NCBI GenBank assembly: GCA_019787685.1
Contig: JAHNUO010000005.1
Location: forward strand, 1,860,001-1,924,000
DNA from: Chiua virens
Lineage: Eukaryota; Basidiomycota; Agaricomycetes; Boletales; Boletaceae
Length of the DNA stretch: 64,000 nt
Reading direction: 5' to 3'
Shown: piece by piece, positions 1-11,086 of the stretch
How the letters are laid out: every line of letters begins with the position of its first letter
Position numbering within the stretch: the first letter of the stretch is position 1
The notes under the pieces: model-generated
What the model was told of the DNA's origin: nothing
The model's input: only the letters and a program-made list of their open reading frames with translations
The model's database searches: none
Program-made: the position numbers and the translations under genes

Positions 1-194
1 ACCCACGCTTTGATCCCTGGTGCAATCGACGTGGCATGAGGCCAAGTTCCGGCTGAGATAGTTCGCCGTCTTTATCGCGTGTTTGCATCATGTCCAATCA
101 ATTTTGCCTCGTGTCAGAATTCCTCGTGGGCTGTGCAAAACCATGATATTAGCGGGGTTAACAAAAAAAAAGTATCTACGCAGACGTGACCACA

Positions 195-1844
195 TTACAG
201 TTCTTCTCCTTCCCGGCCAATAAACGTCTCAGTCTTTTCAGGAACGAATGCTCCAAGAATGTTGGCTTTGATTTTGATCTCGTCCAGCTTGGTAGGCGCA
301 AGGGTGCGCTTCCTTAGGATTGATCCGAGACTAAGGGGCACGAGGAACAATCAGCACGCCCACAGTATTACAAACGCAAAATCAAGGCGTCGGCTCACCG
401 TTGAGTCTCCTTTTCGACGTAGGCCTCGCTTGTACTGATAATCTTTTCCATCACACGCAGATAATGACTGGCCGTGGCATCAAGGGAATCTGCCACTTCC
501 CGAGCCTCCTTCAAGATGGCTTCACGAGCATCTCCAGCAACCGCAAGGAACTTCTGAGCGACCGAGTCAAGCTCCGCCAAACGCCCGGCCTAAAAACGTC
601 CAGGTTTCAAACGAACAACGATGGCACCCGCTTACCTTATCGTTTAGATCGCCACCAACGGCTCGGTGGGCACCACACCGCTCGTTAAGGAAGTCAACAA
701 ACGCCTCCTCCGAGCGTGGTCCTTCATAATTCTCAACCTCCTTTCCACCGCGGGGGAAGAACTTGATGGTAGGATATGATGCAACGCCGTAACGCCCGGC
801 GATTTCCTTATTCTGCGCAGCATCGGCATCAATGTTTGCCACGATGCACTGCGGCGGTGTCAGATACATGACGCAATATGCAAAACCAATACAAGACACA
901 CGTTGCTTTCAAGTTTGAAGTCCTTGGCAACTAAATTCTGCTCAGGAAAAATGGATGCGTTGAGACAACCATCAACTTACCCTGTTCATAAATCGGCTTA
1001 AGGGTTTTGCAGTGTCCGCACCATGGGGCTGTGAATGTGATGAGAACGTCTTTCGTTTCATCCTAACTTCTTTTTGAGCGCTGTTCCAGTCTACAGCATT
1101 CATAAGACATACCAGAGCAATGTCATCAAAAGTGTTCACATCCAAGATCAAGGTAGAAGGTGGTGGTGGTGGCTTGATGTTCGACTTGACACCAGACTTT
1201 GACGCAACACTATGCACCGTCAATGCACTGCGCCTCTAGCTCAAGATTACCTTTGCTTACAATGAAGCCAGTGCGTCCAATCTCTACCGCCCTCGTAGTT
1301 CTCGGAATTACCCTGGGCATCGAACCACTTGAGAGCTGAGACGACTCATGAGAGGGGTTCAACAATATATTTGGAAGACGCTTACTGGGGTACCCGGTGA
1401 CGCCATGCTTTTGGCCGAGGGGTTTACCTTCACCGTCGGCATCTACTTTGGCAATCAAAACCTTGTCTTTCGCGTGAGAAAACGCGTCCGCAAGCTGTTC
1501 ATAAATTGGCGCAAGGTTCTAAATGAAAACAATGCATAGTTGAGATGGAGGTGGCGTCACGACGAACGAACGGTGCACCTTGCAGTGACCACTGTCAGGT
1601 CGCGCGACAATAAGTCAGGCCCGTTTGTACAACGTTCGAACTCACCACCATGGCGCAAAGCTAAAGGTAAAGTAGTTATGACGTGAGTTATGAATGAACG
1701 CGCGTGTCAACTTACAATTCTACGAGACCAGGCTTTCCCTGTCCGACTACGGAGTCAAAGTTGCTGGGTAACGAGTTCGAGCACGTTCGAGGCAGAAACG
1801 CCTGCCAGCAGGCCGGCAAAGAGTAGCGAAATCGAGAACTTCAT
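195..1844 (-). CDS. Protein disulfide isomerase, ERp38/ERp29C type (11 exons, two apparent frameshifts)
   Basis: This is an ER-lumen thiol-disulfide oxidoreductase that assists folding of secretory proteins. I read eleven exons: 1716-1844, 1646-1660, 1579-1591, 1386-1518, 1261-1335, 1113-1209, 981-1062, 902-930, 636-848, 399-589 and 195-330, all with GT/AG introns. The protein is about 370 aa: a signal peptide ([15 protein letters not shown]...), a thioredoxin domain with CGHC near residues 48-51, a second with APWCGHCK near 169-172, then an ERp29C-like helical domain ([10 protein letters not shown]...). The first CGHC is spread over 15-nt and 13-nt micro-exons. The C-terminus is EGEEL rather than HDEL. 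Reading frame needs one base removed near 1769 and one added near 1281; these look like sequencing errors, but a fresh pseudogene cannot be excluded. Family assignment is very secure. Confidence 0.93.
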
Positions 1845-2089
1845 GGTGGAATGAAGGGAGAGTTCATTGGTGTCTACGTGGAGCAATATTCAGGCTTAGT
1901 CAGCGTCTGGCGCGGACCGCTCGGACCGCTATCCGGTACAGTAGCTAATCAATTAGCATCGGAGTCTCTGTCATCCCTTGACTCAGCCTCGAGTGCGATT
2001 TCTCATCCCGCACAGCTGACTTGTCTTATATTCAACTTGAGCGCCATCGTGCACCTAAGTTCTCAAATACAACCATACCACCAACTGAA
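1845..2089. promoter_or_regulatory. Shared divergent promoter region
   Basis: This 245 bp gap separates the start codons of the divergent PDI and WD40 genes, so it must hold both promoters and both 5' untranslated regions. I see no clear TATA box. No coding similarity is evident in it. Confidence 0.6.
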
Positions 2090-3543
2090 ATGGCATCCGA
2101 CGAAATAGAGCGCGAGCATATCGCAGAAGAGGACCCCGAGGCCTTCATCGACGCCGACGACGTCTATGAAGAAGTCCCAGACGATGGCGATATACCCATG
2201 GATGATGACGACGACGACGACGAAGCTGCCGATCAAGTAGCCGACTTACCCATCAACGATGAACAGATCAAAAACAATTCCCTTCAACAATTCCTGAATC
2301 ACAATGGCTCCGTTTTCGCAGTCTCGTGTCACCCCACAGAACCGCTCGCCGCATCGGGAGGCGAGGATGATCTAGGCTACATATGGGATATCACCGATGG
2401 TGAAGTCATCGTGAAGCTCACTGGACACACGGACAGCGTCTCGAATACCGCGTTTAGCGCGGACGGGGAGATGATCGCGACCGGCGGGATGGACGGCAAG
2501 GTCAGGGTGTGGAGAAGAGTTGGGAAGGAGCACTATAGGACTTGGGAAGTTTCTCACAGAACTTCAAGGGCCTGACGAAGTCATGGTGCGTACCTACCCA
2601 AACTTTGAAAGTATCAGACTAACGAGTGTCCAGTGGCTACGATGGCATCCAAGGGGGAACGTCCTTTTAGCAGGATCGAACGACTCCACGGTGTGGTTAT
2701 GGCAATGTAAGGATGGATATTACGAGATCGTCATCATGCTAACTACGAGATAGTGCCTTCCGGAACCACAATGCAGGTGTTTGCAGGCCACACCGGTCCA
2801 GTGCAGTGTGGCGAGTTCACTCCTGATGGTACGTGAAAGCCTTCACTCAGGGTGAACGTATCTTATCGCTCTACTTCAGGCAAACGGATAGTGACCGCAT
2901 GTGCAGATGGCACGCTCATCTATTGGGATCCGCGTTCGCCAACCCCCGTTTTCAAACTTACCCCACATGATGCCCGCTTCGACATGGAAGGGATCATTTC
3001 CTTGGCGATTAACCCTTCTTCTACGCTCGCCGTCGTGGGAGGGACAACGGGGAGCGTTCGGGTGGTTAGCCTGAGCAAAGGAGAAGTCGTGAGTGCGCTT
3101 AGCGGACATGCCGAGGGAGAGAGCGTCGAAGCAGTTCAGTTCGTTGACCTCTCAGGAACGGCCAGTGGCCCTGGCGTCGTCGTGACTGGTGGCACAGATG
3201 GCAAAGCATGTATCTGGGACGTCAGTACGATGCGTCTGCGTGCGACGTTGGAGCATCAGGTTAGTCCCGTCCGATCGTACCCGACGGAGGGTCTGATTTA
3301 TATTTGCAGGATGCGATTACGAACGTGATGGCCCACCCATCGCCAAAGAGCCATTTGGTTGTCACTGCCTCGGCAGACAGAACATTGAGGACGTGGGATG
3401 CGCGAACGGGGGCATTGATCAAGGAACACACGGGACACCACGGGCCAGTACTTGGTACATCACTCGGACTGCAGGGCTCTGTAGTTGTGAGCGCAGGGGA
3501 TGACGGCGTTTGCCTCGTATTCACGACCGAAGTAGACGAGTAG
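2090..3543 (+). CDS. SQT1/AAMP-like WD40 repeat protein
   Basis: The product resembles yeast Sqt1 / animal AAMP. Sqt1 is a dedicated chaperone of ribosomal protein uL16 (Rpl10) in 60S subunit assembly; that role is transferred from the family. Exons are 2090-2585, 2634-2706, 2754-2828, 2880-3259 and 3310-3543, with four 47-51 bp GT/AG introns. The protein is about 418 aa: an acidic N-terminus (EEDPEAFIDADD, then a run of Asp), followed by WD repeats (e.g. GHTDSVSNTAFSADGEMIA, FAGHTGPVQCGEFTPDG, ending DDGVCLVF). An extra base near 2549 breaks the frame between ...HYRTWE and FLTELQGPDEVM; both sides are conserved, so a sequencing indel is the simplest explanation. The start was chosen because it directly precedes the acidic N-terminus. 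Confidence 0.92.
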
Positions 3544-4253
3544 GTACACTAGTAGAATAGGATACAGTCGGTTAAGATCAGCGACGACGCCATCCGAGTC
3601 GCGAGTGATTGGATTTCCGTTTCTGCGGGACCTAACTTACTAACTTACTAAGGCCCTGTCCAGGTTGCCAAATTATTTCGGCTAACGTTGTTTTTAAGCA
3701 CCTCGTCTTCGCTTCGAGCGTCGGGCAAATGCAGTGCGCCGGGGTGCTGATTACAATCACCGGAGATCACGTGAGAGATAAGGCATCCCGCACTGACCCG
3801 AAGAACCTTTCCTTTGACAAGTACTATTGGCGGAGTGGAGAATCGGTACATACATGACTACAATTTCTACAGTACATAGGGCCAGTAACTTTATTAGATG
3901 TCGAACAATGAATGTCAGGTTTCCCCTACTCACTAGTGCATCAGTAAATTGTCAAGTTACTTTACTAGCTTTGAATCTAACTTTTTGCTACTATTAGATA
4001 CTTTGAGTGAGCAGCCGAAAAGCATGAACAATCCATAAAAAATAGATCTCGATCCTTTTAATCAGCTTTTGACTGTTCTTTTCAAGCTTCTGATCATCTT
4101 TTCAAGCACAAAAAAAGGACAAAATTGCATTGAAACTATCCAGAATACTACTTAAAAGTAGTACCTAGCATCAGGAAACTTCACAAAGTCTATATAGTGC
4201 TATATAGACTCTGTAGTCCTCCAGTAGCAGTAGACTTCTCCATCAATTTTCAG
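3544..4253. other. Intergenic DNA at the edge of the transposon island
   Basis: I see no coding sequence. Base composition becomes AT-richer after about 3850. A small palindrome-like TATATAG repeat lies near 4190-4210. The region marks the transition from gene space to repeats. Confidence 0.5.
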
Positions 4254-4952
4254 TTCTATAGTCACTAATTTTTACAATATGTTACAATAGTTCTGGGTAG
4301 GACCTAGTGTAGCCGCAAAAGCACTAAGTACCAAGTGGCTGTGATAACTCAAACAACCACCACTTGATATGTGGTGCGCTGAAGAGTTGAACGAGGGTTT
4401 CTGGTCAGTGGATTGCTACCAGAGAGATGAGTGAAAACTCAGGCGTTGCTGAGAGTTGTCCATTTGGGAATCTATACCCGAGAGATGGTCAAGGGTCGAG
4501 GGTTGACTGTGTTGAGTCCAAGTGGAGCAGTGATACTCAGCTAGATTGCGGAGATCAAGACTAGAGTACAGGAGTATCGCTGCAAGGTATTTATACTACA
4601 AGAATCATGCACAGACCAAGTGTCCAAAAAGGGGTGGCCAAGAAGAGTGGAAGGGATAAAGGCCAAAAGGAGGAATCATATGATGCGATGGCAGTGGACA
4701 ATGATGAAAGTGAAATGACAAATGCGAAGCCATCAGACAATGACAAGAATGAAATGAGTAAGAGTGATGCCATCGGATGATGACGAGAATGAAATGAGTA
4801 AGCAGTGGGTAATGCCAATGCTGGTTATGTAAGGTGAAAGTGAAACAAGTATGGATGAACGTATGAGGATACCTAGGTATCAAGTAAAGAGAAGTAGTAC
4901 AAGTGAACAAAAGAAAGAAATTGTAACATTCTATAGTCACTAATTTTTACAA
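4254..4952. repeat. 24-bp direct repeat flanking a solo LTR
   Basis: Positions 4254-4277 and 4929-4952 are identical for 24 bases (both start TTCTATAGTCAC). They flank the solo LTR at 4280-4928; the left copy is followed by two extra bases (TA) before the LTR. This is far longer than the 5-bp duplications of the other copies of this LTR family in the window. Confidence 0.8.
4280..4928 (-). mobile_element. Solo LTR, gypsy A family
   Basis: The sequence has the family termini (TGTTAC on the left, GTAACA on the right as printed) and matches the LTRs of elements A and D along its length, including the GGTATTTATAC block that reads as a TATA box on the minus strand. No internal domain is attached, so it is a solo LTR left by LTR-LTR recombination. 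No matching 5-bp duplication is present; a 24-bp repeat flanks it instead. Confidence 0.85.
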
Positions 4953-4958
4953 GTGCTA

Positions 4959-5219
4959 CATCAGCAAAATGTCCATGGTCTGATTGCACTTATGCGGCTT
5001 AAGCCATTACAAAATACTACCATACAGGACCATACTTTGTTGCAAAACACTAAATACTTTGTCTGCACTATATTTTAATGAAAAGAAAGCTTCTATACAT
5101 ATTTTTGGATAAGTTCAGAGATGTTCTAATGATTGGCCAAGGCAATGTTAGCCAACCAAGTGCATAAGAGTCAGTAAGACCGGATTAAGACAGAAAAGTC
5201 CCACGACATTTTGCTGATG
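4959..5219. mobile_element. Possible MITE with TA target duplication
   Basis: The 15-bp ends CATCAGCAAAATGTC are perfect inverted repeats, and TA lies outside each end. The 261 bp between them has no ORF. Size, short inverted repeats and a TA duplication fit a Tc1/mariner-type MITE. Only one copy is visible, so the call rests on the ends alone. Confidence 0.45.
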
Positions 5220-5449
5220 TACAATATAGGGCCAGCAATTAGTCAACCAGCTACCATAGTCTCCACTATATAGCACAACACATTAGCCATCTTATCATTA
5301 TCAGACAATATATCAAGTGGCATCACAGGCAAACAACAGTAGCATTGGCCATACATAATACTACTAGGCTTCTATTGGGGGTATATAATCCAACATAGCC
5401 CAAAATCATATTCCCAAACATGCAATTACTGGGCTTCTGTCAGAGTTAT

Positions 5450-6679
5450 CTAATCCATAGCATTCTGGTAGTCATGAATTGCATTCCTAAAGACACAGCT
5501 TGGAAGGACCTTGGTGTTATTCTCCACAGTCACCACCTTTGGCATACCAGCATTGACACTATCAGAGCGACAGTTAGTAACATTCAGAAAAAGAGGACAA
5601 GCTTACCATCCATTCTTGTAAACATTCTCTAACAACTTATCCAAGAGCTTGAATTCAGCTGTCTCAGTATGAAAATCCTCAAGGGCTGCCATGTGCCTCT
5701 TGTAGACTGGAGCATAGTCATCTTCAGTGAAGCTGATGCCGTTGCATGTCCCTAAAGTCCACTCATCAATGGCACATTGGATCTAATAACAAAGTGTGAG
5801 TTGAGTGCCTCTACAATGCATAAAACCTACTGCTGCCACCATGAAAGCTAAACCAGCACAGGGGAAGGGACTGTAGTATCTTGCCCACTTGACACCTTCA
5901 TCATGTTTGTTCTTGAACAGCATCTTGTTGATGACTCATTGGATTGCAGGTTGGCCATATGGACCACTGTGCTCATTGAGTGTCATGCCTTGAGTCTAAA
6001 TATACATGTTCAGCAACCATGAGTACAAAGAACAGAGGAGCACTTGTGCAGAAGGTGAATGCCACATCCACCAGCCTGAGGAGTGTCACCACAAGGTCTT
6101 GGTTCTTGTCAATTTGTGCCTGGTCAGCACTAGCTTGAAAACCAAAGGCACCTTCCACGACATATCATGCCTTGGTCTTGAATTGCCCTTGGAGGTGTGA
6201 CCCACGTTGTGTAATCTGAGCAAATGGTTAATCTGTGCATTCTTTGCAAAGTATCACTTATGAGCACACAACTCCTAGTGTCAAGCATCCTCGGACGGAT
6301 GCTATGGTGTGTGCATGCTAGGGTCCATGCCCCATTTGCCCACTTACATATGTTCTTGTGTGGGCATCAGAAAGGGCCCCTTGGTAAGCAACAATGCATG
6401 GTACAGCTTGATAGTAGTGGTTTTGATCACCAGGAGCAAATCCCTGGTATAATCCAAAGCCCAAGGGTAAAGCTTACTTGATACTGGATTCACCATGGTG
6501 ACAAGGGATATGGAGACATCTTGCTTCTTCTGGGTCCTGGAAGAGGAAGTGGGAACTACAGCTTCATCCAAGTCACTTGAAAATATCTCACTATGAGTGT
6601 GTTTCTTTGGAGCAATTGGGACGGTGGCCTTAACATCTGAGTTGTCATTGGCATTCACTATGATGCCATCACTGATCTG
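5450..6679 (-). pseudogene. DUF6532-type gene, 3' part (split by element A)
   Basis: This is the C-terminal part of a basidiomycete-specific DUF6532-type protein of unknown function. Exons I can support: about 6344-6679 (acidic/Ser-rich stretch, then KLYPWALDYTRDLLLVIK), a region ending at 5831 (FKNKHDEGVKWARYYSPFP), 5607-5782 (IDEWTLGTCNGISFTEDDY then KLLDKLLENVYKNGW) and 5450-5558, ending in a TAG stop. Introns 5783-5830 and 5559-5606 have GT/AG ends; the latter has a TTACTAAC branch site. A TGA interrupts the PAIQ_VINKM stretch. The upstream exons lie beyond element A, at 19964 and higher. Domain recognition is from the conserved FxxxxxxGVKWARYF / A(I/L)DEWxTG pattern. Confidence 0.7.
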
Positions 6680-7126
6680 TGTTACGATAGTTCCGGGTAG
6701 GACCTAACGTAGCTGCAAAAGCACTAAGTACCAAGTGGCTATGATAACTCAAACAACCACCACTTGATACGTGGTACGCTGAAGAGTCAAACGAGGTTTT
6801 CTAGTCAGTGGATTGCTACTAGAGAGACGAGTAAAAACTCAGGCATTGCTGAGAGTTGCCCGGTTGGGAATCTATACCCGAGGGACGGTCAAGGGTTGAG
6901 GGTTGACTGCATTGAGTCCAAGTGGTCAAGGGATGATGAGAGAAGTCCCTGGTTGAGTGGTCACAAGGAAGTGTCCGAGTGGAGCAGTGATACTCAGCTA
7001 GATTGTGGAGATCAAGACTAGGGTACAAGAGTAACACTGCGTGGTATTTATACTACGAGAATCGTGCATGGACCAAGAGTCTAAAAGGGGTGGCCAAGAA
7101 GATTGGAAGGGATAAAGGCCAAAAGG

Positions 7127-7766
7127 TGTAACAACCTAGAACAAACGTAGACTATGAGTTACTTGCGAGTGGTTGTAGTGGTCAGTGTTAGGTTGAATGC
7201 AAGTGAGTCTAACGAGTGAGGCGAGAACTACAGAGGAAATCCGTCTATGAAAGACAATGGAGGAAAACCAGAGGTGAACTTTGTTAGAGTTCCCTGGTGC
7301 TGTATTCAAGTCTTTATATACTAAAAGTACAATCGGAGCTACAATCGGAGTATGAATACATAGATAAGTATGAGTGTCCTGATTGGTAGATAGGTGAGAT
7401 AACATGAGGTATATGCATGTATGTGAGTCATAGATAAAGACATGAGGAACAATGCTGTAACAATGCGGTATAAGCATGTTATGAGATAAGCACTGCTTTA
7501 ATAATAGATATGAGTCATATGGAATCATAGATAAGAGATAACGTGTGAATACACGTGTGTTGTGCATGGGTTATGACATCGTGTGATAACACGTGTCTAA
7601 TAATGAATCATAGTGAGTAATAATGGAATGGCCAATAGGATATGATCCTTTGTATAGCCTTGGCATGAGGCAATATATGCCGTAATAGATATTGAGTATC
7701 TTGTATAGTGGATTGAGAGCGTTGAGTAGGAAGGCGAAAGAATGAAGTGAAAACGTGATTGTAACA
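7127..7766 (-). repeat. Element G 3' LTR
   Basis: It is a 640 bp direct repeat of 10178-10818, with ends TGTAACAACC and GATTGTAACA. A TATATAAAG motif on the minus strand near 7313-7322 is a likely promoter. It differs from its partner by a one-base indel and at least one G/A change. Confidence 0.88.
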
Positions 7767-10177
7767 CTACCTCCTCTCTAAACTCGTACTTCCACGGACG
7801 AGGAAATAAAGATAAAAAGAATGAAAATATTTTTGTGATTGTTTTGGTGACTTATGGTGATATTGCGTATAGGAGACGACTTATTAAGATCGAAGTCATT
7901 TTCGTTCTTTTGTATTTTCCTTTTGGTAAGGTATTGCGTATAGAAGACGTCTTATTAAAAACCTTGATTTTTGAATGGATTCAAAAGTTGTTGGATAAAA
8001 GTTTCCATAATGGTTGGATATTAAAGATCCGAGATTGCATAATTGGATTTGGCTGTGAAGAGAAAAAGTGAAAAGTTCGCACACACGGGTGCTCTCTAAG
8101 AGATCTTCCTTTTCATCAGAATACTCTAATCCTTTCCTATTCTTCTTCATTAAAGTCCATGTCCTTTTAACATAGATCCGGTCATTTCATTCCCTACCTA
8201 CTACCTCCTCTCTGCGGTCATTCTTCCACAGACGACACAAGATGTAATGGTTGATTTCCCGGTATAAGGGTGAGGTGGGTGGGTTTAAGGTTGTGCCTCC
8301 TTTTGGTTGATTATGTAAAGGGGTGACCCTGGTGTTTTATTTCATAATGTTTCATAGTGTGGTTCTGCTAGTTAAAGCGACTGATGTTTAAATAAAACTG
8401 ATATTTGTAATTTGAAGGATTTCGCCTATTGGATGATCCTATTATGAATCAGGTGTAATTTGAAGGTTGGTGCCTATAGATGTGAACATTTGATCATCTT
8501 GATATTTGCTCTGAGATTCCTTTAAGACGGATACTGCGTATAGGTGACGGCTTATTTGAATCCTAGGATCTATTATGGCTCTGATCATTTGTGATTCTCG
8601 TTCGAAAAGGGTGCTTTATTTCAAGCGATGTAGTTTTTGCTGTGGTCATTCCGGACCATTGGTGCATAGTTGCGTAATTGATCTTTATTAAACCGATGGT
8701 GTTTCAATCGTGAGAGAGTTCTCATTGTTGGTACTGCGTATAGGTGACGACTTATTTGAACCGAGATACTTCTCATTTGATATTTATTTAACCGATGAGT
8801 CATTTATATGATCGTGGTTTGTGCGGTTTTAACCTTTAATGTCTTATAAGGCCGCCTGAGAGGTTGGTTCTATTATGAACCGAAAGAAAGTAGTTTTATG
8901 TCATTTCGGACATGTGGCATAATGGGTGATAGTTTTATGTCATCCCGGACAAGGGATAGTTTAACGTCGTTTCGGACGTAAACATAATTGTTTACATCCT
9001 AATTTGGATTAGCCGATTATGACTGTTCCATGTGTTGCTTTAATGATTTTTAAGCGATGAGAATTAGAAGCTTGAAGGCATGATGAAGATAGAACCGATT
9101 ATGATTCTTCTTGTGAAAGTTGCTTTTATATTTTATAAGCGATGTGAATTAGAAGCATAGAGGCTGTGAATTGGAAGCATGAAGGCTATGTGTATCGTTT
9201 TAATATTTTTTTTAAACGATGGGAATTTGAAGCATGGTGGCTATTTGTTATTGAAAACATGTGGTGTGCGCGTGGTTAACCTTATTGATGAAGGGCGCCT
9301 TGTGTGAGGGGATTAATTATTATATCCTCTTCCTGTGCGTGTGAATCGATGTACGTGGGACGGATCCGAATGGGTAAAGGTGCTGGTAAAGCGGAACGGA
9401 ACGTGGATACTGCCCTGTAGACGATGTACGCGTGGAATGTGATGCTAATGGAGATCACGAAGAGTGCGAACGAGATGGATGTTTCTTTGTTCATTGAATT
9501 AGAAGCTTGGTGGCTGTAATTAGAAGCTTGAAGGCTGTGATGCTTATTGCGTATAGATGACGTCTTATTGAAGCGTGTGTGTGGATACTGCGTATGAAAC
9601 TGAGGATTTTCCTATTATGGTACTGCGTATAGGTGACGACTTATTTGGACCGGGGAGTTTCCTATTGCGTTATGACGACTTATTTGAATCCGAGTATCTC
9701 CGAGGTTAACCTTTTATAAGTGAAAGGGGAGTTTCTGTGATGATGTGAAGTTTTTGTGAGGTTAACCCTGTAGGAGAGGGACAATTTCTTCAACGAGACA
9801 CGTTTCTTATTGTGCTGCTGCGTGTATTACGACTTATTTGGAGCAAGAGGACGTGGGTTGGACTCTAATTGTTATCCGTTCTTTCAATGAAGAAGACGGT
9901 CGAAGATATCCGAGGGGGTTGCCTATATGCTATTGCGTATACCAGAACACGTGTTGTGTCTAGCACGTCTTATTGAGAGCGGAGGCGGATACGATGAGAG
10001 GATTAATGCTTATATCCAATCAAAGGAACAAAGACACTGGACGATGTTCTAGAACTCCTATCACTATTGTGGTATGACGATGCTATTAATGAGCAGAGGT
10101 CTTTCCAGTGATGGACAACGAAGGGTGCCTCGTGTAACGATGAGCGGCTACCGGTCGTCGAAGAAACAAAGTTCAAA
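7767..10177 (-). repeat. Element G interior: dispersed short motif arrays, no pol
   Basis: Three degenerate motifs recur. First, TGCGTATAGGTGACGACTTA or close variants near 7863, 7931, 8531, 8731, 9545, 9621, 9664, 9820 and 9933. Second, GAATTAGAAGC followed by a GGCT block, about seven times between 9060 and 9540. Third, GTCATTTCGGAC-type hairpin units at about 8900-8975. No long ORF has gag, protease, RT or integrase motifs. The sequence is AT-rich. Confidence 0.7.
9282..9494 (-). CDS. Small hydrophobic ORF inside element G
   Basis: This 70-codon ORF begins MNKETSISFALFVISISITF and has one hydrophobic segment at about residues 6-28, followed by a Pro-rich and then an acidic tail. It matches no family I recognise. 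It may be chance, since it is short and has no visible promoter of its own, but it is the clearest ORF in G. Confidence 0.25.
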   Translation of the reverse strand: MNKETSISFALFVISISITFHAYIVYRAVSTFRSALPAPLPIRIRPTYIDSHAQEEDIIINPLTQGALHQ

Positions 10178-10818
10178 TGTAACAACCTAGAACAAACGTA
10201 GACTATGAGTTACTTGCGAGTGGTTGTAGTGGTCAGTGTTAGGTTGAATGCAAGTGAGTCTAACGAGTGAGGCGAGAACTACAGAGGAAATCCGTCTATG
10301 AAAGACAATGGAGGAAAACCAGAGGTGAACTTTGTTAGAGTTCCCTGGTGCTGTATTCAAGTCTTTATATACTAAAAGTACAATCGGAGCTACAATCGGA
10401 GTATGAATACATAGATAAGTATGAGTGTCCTGATTGGTAGATAGGTGAGATAACATGAGGTATATGCATGTATGTGAGTCATAGATAAAGACATGAGGAA
10501 ACAATGCTGTAACAATGCGGTATAAGCATGTTATGAGATAAGCACTGCTTTAATAATAGATATGAGTCATATGGAATCATAGATAAGAGATAACGTGTGA
10601 ATACACGTGTGTTGTGCATGGGTTATGACATCGTGTGATAACACATGTCTAATAATGAATCATAGTGAGTAATAATGGAATGGCCAATAGGATATGATCC
10701 TTTGTATAGCCTTGGCATGAGGCAATATATGCCGTAATAGATATTGAGTATCTTGTATAGTGGATTGAGAGCGTTGAGTAGGAAGGCGAAAGAATGAAGT
10801 GAAAACGTGATTGTAACA
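10178..10818 (-). repeat. Element G 5' LTR
   Basis: This is the 641 bp partner of the LTR at 7127-7766. Just inside it (minus strand) the interior begins TTTGAACTTTGTTTC, the expected primer-binding position. The target duplication AAAGG follows at 10819-10823. Confidence 0.88.
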
Positions 10819-11086
10819 AAAGGAGGAATCATACGATGTGATGGCAGCAGACGATGACAAAGATGAAATGACAAATGCGAAGCCATCGGACGATGACAAG
10901 AATGAAATGAGTAAGAGTGATGCCATCAGACGATGATGAGAAAGAAACAAGTAAGCACTCGGGTTGTGCCAGTGTGGGGTTATGTAAAAGGTAGAAGTGA
11001 AACGAGTATGGAGGAACATACGAGGATACCTAGGTATTGAGTAAAGTGAAGGAGTACAAGTGAAACAAAAGAAAGAAATTGTAACA

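Larger units (their letters stand above)
7127..10818 (-). mobile_element. Non-autonomous LTR retrotransposon G
   Basis: Two nearly identical LTRs (7127-7766 and 10178-10818; I see about two differences in 641 bp) flank a 2.4 kb interior with no recognisable gag or pol. The target duplication AAAGG is at 7122-7126 and 10819-10823. Beside the left LTR, AGAGAGGAGGTAG on the minus strand is a polypurine tract, which orients the element leftwards. LTR sequence (ACAACCTAGAACAA; TATGATCCTTTG...CCTTGGCATGAGGCA) and the bases after the 5' LTR (GAACTTTGTT) resemble gypsy element E, so an E-like element probably supplies its proteins. Near-identical LTRs mean recent movement. Confidence 0.88.
6680..11086 (-). 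repeat. 3' LTR of element A, split by element G
   Basis: The LTR occupies 6680-7126 and 10824-11086 and begins and ends with the family termini TGTTAC/GTAACA. Right of it, AGGGGGTAA (minus strand, 11087-11095) is the expected polypurine tract. Compared with the 5' LTR it carries an extra block of about 50 bp near 6926-6976, also present in other family copies, so the two LTRs differ by more than point changes. Confidence 0.85.

Noticed and set aside
4591..4940. Hydrophobic ORFs on the minus strand, repeated near 10660-11103, 19572-19835 and 25681-25941
   Set aside because: They recur in every A-family LTR because the same LTR sequence is repeated; no coding features.
7136..7567. 143-codon minus-strand ORF and its copy at 10187-10504
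   Set aside because: It lies wholly inside the two LTRs of element G and reflects LTR sequence.
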